DNA from: Sphingomonas sp.
GTDB taxonomy: Bacteria; Pseudomonadota; Alphaproteobacteria; Sphingomonadales; Sphingomonadaceae
Direction of reading: 5' to 3'
Assembly: GCA_019744885.1 (NCBI GenBank)
Contig: JAIETY010000119.1
Location: forward strand, 1-33,218
DNA: 33,218 nucleotides
Under the pieces are notes generated by a model. It did no database searches and was not told where the DNA came from. It worked only from the letters and a program-made list of their open reading frames with translations. Position 1 is the first letter of the stretch; each line of letters starts with the position of its first letter. Below are positions 27,046 through 33,218 of this stretch, piece by piece. A program made the position numbers and the translations under genes.

Positions 27046-28197
27046 ATGCTCGACACGCTCCCCGGCCGCTTCGCCTATAACGAGGACCACGAGGCATTTC
27101 GCCAGACCGTACGCAGCTTCCTGCAAAAGGAAGGCGTGCCCAAGGTCAATGAGTGGGAGGAGAACCGCCTAGTCCCGAAGGAATTCTGGCGCAAGGCGGG
27201 CGAGATCGGCATGCTCTGCCCGACGGTGCCCGAGGCCTATGGCGGGCTGGGGCTCGATTTCGGCTATAATGCGATCATCGACGAAGAAATGAGCTACCTC
27301 GGCGTGCCGGCGGGGTTCTCGCTCCAGTCCGATATCGTCTGCGATTACATCGTTCAGTACGGCAGCGAGGAGCAGAAGAAGCAGTGGCTGCCCAAGCTCG
27401 TCTCCGGCGAGACGATCACCGCCATCGCCATGACCGAACCCGGCACCGGCAGCGACCTTCAGGCGATCCGGACGAGCGCAAAGAAGGACGGCAATCACTA
27501 TGTCGTCAACGGCAGCAAGACCTATATCACCAACGGCCAGAATGCCGATCTGATCCTGGTCGTCGCCAAGACCGACCCCGACGCCAAGCCCGCCTACAAG
27601 GGCATGTCGATCATTCTGGTCGAAGCCGACCGCGAAGGCTTCAAGCGCGGCCGCAAGCTCGACAAGATCGGGCAGGACGCCGCCGATACGTCGGAGCTGT
27701 TCTTCGAAGACGTCCGCGTGCCGATGACGAATTGCCTCGGCGAAGAAGGCAAGGGCTTCATCTATCTGATGAGCCAGTTGCCGCAGGAACGCCTGTCGAT
27801 CGCCGTCGGCACGCAGGCGAGCGCACAAAAAGCGTTCGACGAAACGGTCGAATTCACCAAGACGCGCAAGGCTTTCGCGGGCATGGTGTTCGACTTCCAG
27901 AATACGCGGTTCGTGCTGGCGGACCTGAAGGCCAAGCTACAGGTCGGCTGGGCGCATCTCGACTGGGCGATCAAGCGCCATCTGGCGGGCGAGCTCACCC
28001 CGACCGAGGGCGCCGCCGCCAAGCTGTGGCACACCGAGCTACAATGGGAAGTGATGGACAAGTGCCTCCAGCTCCATGGCGGAGCTGGCTATATGAACGA
28101 ATATCCCATCGCCCGCATGTGGCGCGCGGCCCGGGTCAGCCGGATTTACGGCGGTACCAACGAGATCATGAAGGAACTGATCGGGCGGTCGCTCTGA
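27046..28197 (+). CDS. Acyl-CoA dehydrogenase
   Basis: TAIAMTEPGTGSDLQAIRTSAKKDGNHYVVNGSKTYITNGQNADLILVVAKT; LQLHGGAGYMNEYPIARMWRAARVSRIYGGTNEIMKELI. Confidence 0.96.
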   Translation: MLDTLPGRFAYNEDHEAFRQTVRSFLQKEGVPKVNEWEENRLVPKEFWRKAGEIGMLCPTVPEAYGGLGLDFGYNAIIDEEMSYLGVPAGFSLQSDIVCDYIVQYGSEEQKKQWLPKLVSGETITAIAMTEPGTGSDLQAIRTSAKKDGNHYVVNGSKTYITNGQNADLILVVAKTDPDAKPAYKGMSIILVEADREGFKRGRKLDKIGQDAADTSELFFEDVRVPMTNCLGEEGKGFIYLMSQLPQERLSIAVGTQASAQKAFDETVEFTKTRKAFAGMVFDFQNTRFVLADLKAKLQVGWAHLDWAIKRHLAGELTPTEGAAAKLWHTELQWEVMDKCLQLHGGAGYMNEYPIARMWRAARVSRIYGGTNEIMKELIGRSL

Positions 28198-28274
28198 CGC
28201 GCGATTGACAGCGGGCGGCGTTAGCGGAATGTTGGCCGTCGCAAACGCCGTCCGGGCAAAGGGGAATTCATTAC

Positions 28275-29714
28275 ATGGCACTGAAATTGCCGAGCGGTTA
28301 TGCTCTTCTCGGCGCGCTCGCTGCGTCGCTGGCGCTCGCCAGCTGCGCGACCGATGGCGCCGCCAAGCCCAAGGTCGAAGCGACGACTCCGACGCCGAAG
28401 CCGACGCCCGGCAAGTCGTACAACCACGATCCTTATCCCTCGACGTACAAGCCCTATCCGGGTGTGCCGACGCTGGTCACCAATGTGACCATCTATGACG
28501 GCGAGGGCGGCAAGATCGAGCATGGCCAGGCGCTGTTTGCCGATGGCAAGATCGTCGCGATTGGGCAGACGGTGCAGGCGCCCGCCGGGGCAACCGTGAT
28601 CGACGGTACGAAGAAATACCTCACCCCCGGTATCATCGATATCCACAGCCATCTCGGCGACTATCCCTCGCCCGGTGTGCAGGCCAACTCGGACGGCAAT
28701 GAAGCGACCGGTCCGGTCACGGCGGACGTGTGGGCCGAGCATAGCGTCTGGCCGCAAGACCCGGGTTTCAGCCGCGCGCTCGCCAATGGCGGGGTGACGA
28801 CGCTGCAGATCCTGCCCGGCTCGGCGAACCTTTTCGGCGGGCGATCGGTGGTGCTCAAGAATGTCTATGCGCGCACCGAACAGGGGATGAAATTCCCCGG
28901 CGCGCCCTATGGCCTGAAGATGGCGTGCGGCGAAAATCCGAAGCGCGTCTATGGCAGCAAGGGCCGCCAGCCCTCGACCCGGATGGGCAATATCGCGGTC
29001 GATCGCCAGACTTGGGCGCGGGCAGTCGAGTATAAGCGCCGCTGGGATAAATATGAAAAGGACGGCGGCGACATCCCCACGCGCGACATCGCGATGGATA
29101 CGTTGCGCGGCGTGCTGGCGGGCGAAATTCTCGTCCAGAACCATTGCTACCGCGCCGACGAAATGGCGATCGTCATGGATATGGCCAAGGAATTTGGCTA
29201 TCATGTCAGCGCGTTCCACCACGCGGTCGAAGCGTACAAGATCGGCGATCTGCTCAAGGCCAATGGCACGTGCGCGGCGGTCTGGGCCGATTGGTGGGGC
29301 TTCAAGATGGAAAGCTATGACGCGATCAGCGAGAATCTGCCGCTGCTCGAAAATGCGGGCGCGTGCGCGATGATCCATTCGGACGACGCCAATGGCATCC
29401 AGCGGCTGAATCAGGAAGTGGCCAAGGCGCTGGCGGCAGGCAGGCGGGCAGGGATGCAGATCAGCGACGCACAGGCATGGACCTGGCTGACGATCAACCC
29501 GGCCAAGGCGCTCGGCATCGCTGACAAGACCGGCAGCCTGAAGCCCGGCAAGATGGCCGATGTCGTGCTGTGGAACAACGACCCGTTCAGCGTCTATTCG
29601 CGGCCCGAAAAGGTCTGGATCGACGGCGCGTTACTCTACGACGCCAATGATCCCAAACGGCGACCGGTATCCGATTTCGAACTTGGCCAGCCCGGCTCGG
29701 GAGATGTGAAGTGA
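28275..29714 (+). CDS. Amidohydrolase family lipoprotein/exported protein
   Basis: Lipobox LALASCATDGA; TKKYLTPGIIDIHSHLGDYPSPG; C-terminal NPAKALGIADKTGSLKPGKMADVVLWNNDPFSVYSRPEKVWIDG. Confidence 0.93.
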   Translation: MALKLPSGYALLGALAASLALASCATDGAAKPKVEATTPTPKPTPGKSYNHDPYPSTYKPYPGVPTLVTNVTIYDGEGGKIEHGQALFADGKIVAIGQTVQAPAGATVIDGTKKYLTPGIIDIHSHLGDYPSPGVQANSDGNEATGPVTADVWAEHSVWPQDPGFSRALANGGVTTLQILPGSANLFGGRSVVLKNVYARTEQGMKFPGAPYGLKMACGENPKRVYGSKGRQPSTRMGNIAVDRQTWARAVEYKRRWDKYEKDGGDIPTRDIAMDTLRGVLAGEILVQNHCYRADEMAIVMDMAKEFGYHVSAFHHAVEAYKIGDLLKANGTCAAVWADWWGFKMESYDAISENLPLLENAGACAMIHSDDANGIQRLNQEVAKALAAGRRAGMQISDAQAWTWLTINPAKALGIADKTGSLKPGKMADVVLWNNDPFSVYSRPEKVWIDGALLYDANDPKRRPVSDFELGQPGSGDVK

Positions 29715-31009
29715 AGCGCCTGCTCCTCCTCACCGCGGCGTTTCTCGCCAGCCCCGCTGCTGCGCAATCGGTGGCGATCACCAATGCCCGGCTCGTCATT
29801 GGCGACGGCTCTGCCCCGATCGACGGCGGCACTGTTGTCGTGCGCGACGGCAAGGTCGTCGCGGCGGGCAAGAATGTTGCGGTGCCGCAAGGGATTGAGA
29901 CGGTCGACGCGGGTGGGCGTTTTGTCACGCCGGGCATCGTCGCGGGCTTCACCCGCATGGGCATCATCGAAGTCGACGGCGTCGACGAAACCAACGACGC
30001 GGGGGCGGGGAATTCGCCGTTCCACGCCGGGATCGACATCGCCTCCGCCGTCAATCCGCGTACCAGCTCGATCGCGCTCAACCGCGCCGAAGGCATTACG
30101 CGTGCTGTCGTCGCGCCAACGACGCGCGGCTCGATTTTCGCGGGGCAGGGCGCGATCATCGATCTCGGCGCCGACAACAATAGCGTGTCGACGCCGCGCG
30201 CCTTCCAGTTCATGGAATATGGCGAGTCCGGCGCCAGTGCCGCTGGCGGCAGCCGTCCGGCGGCAATGACGGCGTTTCGCGATGCGCTGAAATCGGCGCA
30301 GGCCTATGCGCGCGCGCCAGGTGCCTATCTCGATCAGGGGCGCGACGTACTCGTCAATCGCGTCGATGCGGCAGCATTGGGCTCGGTGGTGACGGGAAAG
30401 ATGCCGCTGTTGATCCATGTCGAGCGCGCCTCCGACATGCGCGCGCTGATCGCGTTCAAGAAGGATTTTCCGGCGCTGCGGATGGTGTTCGTCGGCGCTT
30501 CGGAAGGCTGGATGATCGCAAGCGAACTGGCCGCCGCCAAGGTTCCGGTGATCGCGTCGGCGCTCAACGATCTGCCCGAATCCTTTGAATCGCTTGCCGC
30601 GACGCAGTCCAATGTCGGGCGGATGAAGGCGGCAGGTGTGCTCGTCGGCATCGGTACGATCAACGACAATGAAGCGCGTCAGGCCCGGCTCGAAAAGCAA
30701 TATGCCGGTAATCTGGTCGCGCTGCATCACGTGCCGGGCGCGACGGGTCTGAGCTGGGACAGCGCCTTTGCCGCGATTACCTCGGCGCCCGCCGAAGCGG
30801 TCGGGCTGGGCGGTGAAATCGGGTCCCTCCGCCCCGGTCGGCGCGGCGATGTCGTGATCTGGGATGGCGATCCGCTTGAGCTCAGCACGGCGGCGGTCAG
30901 TGTCTATGTCGATGGCGTCAAACAGCCCTTGGGTACGCGACAGGGCGAATTGCTCAAACGCTATCGCCAGCCGCAAGAAGCTGCGCTACCAAAGGCCTAT
31001 GAGCGCTGA
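29711..31009 (+). CDS. Amidohydrolase family exported protein
   Basis: GTGA overlap with the preceding gene; signal MKRLLLLTAAFLASPAAAQ; GGRFVTPGIVAGFTRMGIIEVDG; GEIGSLRPGRRGDVVIWDGDPLELSTAAVSVYVDG. Confidence 0.9.
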   Translation: MKRLLLLTAAFLASPAAAQSVAITNARLVIGDGSAPIDGGTVVVRDGKVVAAGKNVAVPQGIETVDAGGRFVTPGIVAGFTRMGIIEVDGVDETNDAGAGNSPFHAGIDIASAVNPRTSSIALNRAEGITRAVVAPTTRGSIFAGQGAIIDLGADNNSVSTPRAFQFMEYGESGASAAGGSRPAAMTAFRDALKSAQAYARAPGAYLDQGRDVLVNRVDAAALGSVVTGKMPLLIHVERASDMRALIAFKKDFPALRMVFVGASEGWMIASELAAAKVPVIASALNDLPESFESLAATQSNVGRMKAAGVLVGIGTINDNEARQARLEKQYAGNLVALHHVPGATGLSWDSAFAAITSAPAEAVGLGGEIGSLRPGRRGDVVIWDGDPLELSTAAVSVYVDGVKQPLGTRQGELLKRYRQPQEAALPKAYER

Positions 31010-31053
31010 GGCGTGGGGCTCGCGCTGTCGATGCGCGTGTGGAGTGAGGCGTG

Positions 31054-32523
31054 ATGGCAATCCGGAAACAGCGGCTGGCAACGGCACTGAGCGTGATTGC
31101 GCTCTTGGCGGGGTGCAGCTCCGGCGGCGGGTCCACCGCGACAAGCGGCGGATCGACCAGCAGCACGGCTTCGGCGCCAACGCCTTCGCCTTCACAAAGC
31201 CCCACGAGCGGCACCTGCACATTGCGCGCGCGGCAGGATTGGGCGCTCGCGCAGTTGAGGGAATGGTATCTCTTCCCCGAAACGCTGCCCGCAAGCCTTG
31301 ATCCGGCACCCTTTACGACCGTCAGTGACTATATCGACGCACTGACGGCGACCGCGCGGTCGCAGAACCGCGATCGCTTCTTCACCTACATCACCTCGAT
31401 TGCGGGCGAGAATGCGTTTTTCAATGCAGGGGCGAGCGCGGGCTTTGGCGTGCGGCTCGCCTATGATTCGGCGAACCGGCTGTTTGTCGTCGAAAGCTTT
31501 GAAGGTGCGCCCGCGCTGGCCGCCGGGATTGATCGCGGCGCGCAGATCGTCGCGATCGGCACCACCACGAGCAATCTCCAGACCGTGGCGTCGCTGCTCG
31601 CCGGCGGCGGCGGCAATGCGGTGACCAATGCGCTGGGGCCGTCTACGGCGGGGACAGTGCGGGTGCTCCAGATAACCGACGCAGCGGGAACGCGCACGGT
31701 CACGGTGACCAAAGCCGACTTCAGCCTCACCCCGGTCTCGTCGCGTTACGGCGCGCAGATCATCAACGATGGCGGGCGGCGCGTCGGGTACATCAATCTG
31801 CGCACGTTCATATCGACTGCCGACCAACAGTTGCGCGATGCCTTCGCCAATTTCCGCGCGCAGGGCATCACCAACGTCATCATCGATTTCCGCTATAATG
31901 GCGGGGGACTCGTGTCGACGGCGGAGCTGATTGGCGATTTGCTCGGTCGCAATCGTTCGACGTCGGAGGTGTTCAGCATCACGGCGTTCCGGCCCGAGAA
32001 GTCGTCGAACAATTCGACCCGCAACTTCGCGACCGTTGCCCAGTCGATCGCGCCGACGCGTATCGCGTTCATCGGTACCAGCGGCACCGCATCGGCGAGT
32101 GAACTCGTGATCAATTCGATGATCCCCTATCTGCGCAGCAATGTCGCGCTGATCGGCACCAACACCTTTGGCAAGCCGGTCGGCCAGATTGCGCTCGACC
32201 AGAGTGCGTGCGACGACCGCCTGCGCGTGGTCGCCTTTGCGACCCAAAACGCCAATCGCCGGGGCGATTATTACACCGGGCTCGCCAGCGTGGTCGAAGC
32301 GAGTTGCCAGGCGCCCGACGATTTCACGCGCCAGCTCGGCGATCCGCAGGAAGCATCGACGCGCGCTGCGCTCAATTATCTGGCCGGGCAGAGCTGCACG
32401 CCAGTGACGGCGAGCACCGGTATCGGCGCGCAGAGTACCACCGCGACGGTGGTGCGCGACCACCAACTGGTCTCGCCCGCACGTCCCGATCCGATGCAAC
32501 GCGAGGTGCCGGGGGCGTTCTGA
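31054..32523 (+). CDS. S41 family peptidase (PDZ, C-terminal processing protease-like) lipoprotein
   Basis: Lipobox IALLAGCSSGGG; VIIDFRYNGGGLVSTAELIGDLL; GTSGTASASELVINSMIPYL (Ser); GTNTFGKPVGQ (Lys). Confidence 0.92.
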   Translation: MAIRKQRLATALSVIALLAGCSSGGGSTATSGGSTSSTASAPTPSPSQSPTSGTCTLRARQDWALAQLREWYLFPETLPASLDPAPFTTVSDYIDALTATARSQNRDRFFTYITSIAGENAFFNAGASAGFGVRLAYDSANRLFVVESFEGAPALAAGIDRGAQIVAIGTTTSNLQTVASLLAGGGGNAVTNALGPSTAGTVRVLQITDAAGTRTVTVTKADFSLTPVSSRYGAQIINDGGRRVGYINLRTFISTADQQLRDAFANFRAQGITNVIIDFRYNGGGLVSTAELIGDLLGRNRSTSEVFSITAFRPEKSSNNSTRNFATVAQSIAPTRIAFIGTSGTASASELVINSMIPYLRSNVALIGTNTFGKPVGQIALDQSACDDRLRVVAFATQNANRRGDYYTGLASVVEASCQAPDDFTRQLGDPQEASTRAALNYLAGQSCTPVTASTGIGAQSTTATVVRDHQLVSPARPDPMQREVPGAF

Positions 32524-32537
32524 CGCGGCGCGACCGA

Positions 32538-33218
32538 TCAGCCGGTTGCGGCGATCTGATAGAAGAAATCAACAAAACCCATCGCGGCGTCGTCCATCCC
32601 CAGCACTTTGGGATTGGCGCTGTCGATCACGAGATATTCGTCGGGGGCATGCGCGCCGCTGCCGTGGCCAAAACCGAACTGGCCCGCCGGCAGCGACACC
32701 GGCGCCGAGGTGAAGACGAACCCTGGCCAAGATCCAGAGAGGCGGGGATAAACCGATGTCTTGAGCCCGGCACGGGTATAGGCTGCCAACTCGGCCTTGA
32801 TCAGCGACGAATTTTCATCGGTTTGCGTGGGATCATAACCGCCGCTCACCTTGACCTCGATGTCGCCATAGCCGCGCTTGGCGAGGTGCGCTTTCAGCTT
32901 GGCGACGCAATCGTCGAACGTCTGATCAGGCACCAGCCGCATGTCGAGCTTTGCAACCGCGCGCGACGGCAGGATCGTCTTGCCGCCGGGGCCGGTATAG
33001 CCCGCAATCAGCCCCTCGATATTGACGGTGGGCATGGCAGCTTCGCGTTCGAGTACCTGCGGCCAAGGCAGGTCGTCGATGAAGTGCTGAATGCCCATCG
33101 CCTTTTTCGCCTGTGCCGGATCGCGCTTGCTCGCTGAATCGGCGATCAATGCTTTTTCGCGGGGCGTGAGCGCGCGCACCTTTTCGAACCAGCCATCGAT
33201 TGCGGGCGTGTTGCCGCC
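32538..33218 (-). CDS. M20 family metallopeptidase, C-terminal part (runs off the window end)
   Basis: PTVNIEGLIAGYTGPGGKTILPSRAVAKLDMRLVPDQTFDDCVAKLKAHL...GSGAHAPDEYLVIDSANPKVLGMDDAAMGFVDFF. Confidence 0.9.
   Translation of the reverse strand, partial: GGNTPAIDGWFEKVRALTPREKALIADSASKRDPAQAKKAMGIQHFIDDLPWPQVLEREAAMPTVNIEGLIAGYTGPGGKTILPSRAVAKLDMRLVPDQTFDDCVAKLKAHLAKRGYGDIEVKVSGGYDPTQTDENSSLIKAELAAYTRAGLKTSVYPRLSGSWPGFVFTSAPVSLPAGQFGFGHGSGAHAPDEYLVIDSANPKVLGMDDAAMGFVDFFYQIAATG

Noticed and set aside
26846-27097. N-terminal extension of the FAH hydrolase ORF
   Set aside because: It translates an intergenic palindrome (VRAELVEA...PFDQLRAK). True start is ATG 26845.
28221-30976. Long minus-strand ORFs opposite the amidohydrolases
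   Set aside because: Shadow ORFs. The plus-strand translations carry signal peptides and amidohydrolase motifs.

Overview
The window is GC-rich alphaproteobacterial chromosome, and sphingomonad-like by gene content and repeat families. Most of it is ordinary chromosomal content: CFA synthase (partial), a Mo-oxidoreductase/cytochrome b pair, a flavin reductase, NUDIX, a LemA/TPM operon, MscL, an Rrf2 regulator, a DEAD-box helicase, an ECF sigma/NrsF pair, thiolase, a hydrolase-OsmC fusion, PP2C, a branched-chain 2-oxoacid dehydrogenase operon, a haloalkane dehalogenase, FAH hydrolase, acyl-CoA dehydrogenase, two amidohydrolases, an S41 protease and an M20-type peptidase (partial). The ORF track does not show a circularly permuted two-piece tmRNA (ssrA) at about 8771-9115. 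The items most worth a second look are: (1) a lone, lower-GC 855-aa TIR-NTPase-TPR-like protein (16239-18806), a candidate undescribed anti-phage/NLR-like gene with an atypical Walker A (K to R); (2) three exact GTAACC-N16-CGAA motifs within 1.3 kb around the sigF/nrsF genes, which define a local sigma regulon including a DUF1223 gene and a divergent transcript; (3) a repeat element inside the reading frame of the E2 linker; (4) a perfect three-way-junction palindrome between lemA and the TPM gene; (5) two tandem hairpins after the tmRNA tag with near-identical 14-nt loops but different stems; (6) a PP2C phosphatase gene directly behind the BCKDH operon. All calls were made by reading the sequence. 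No searches or folding programs were run.
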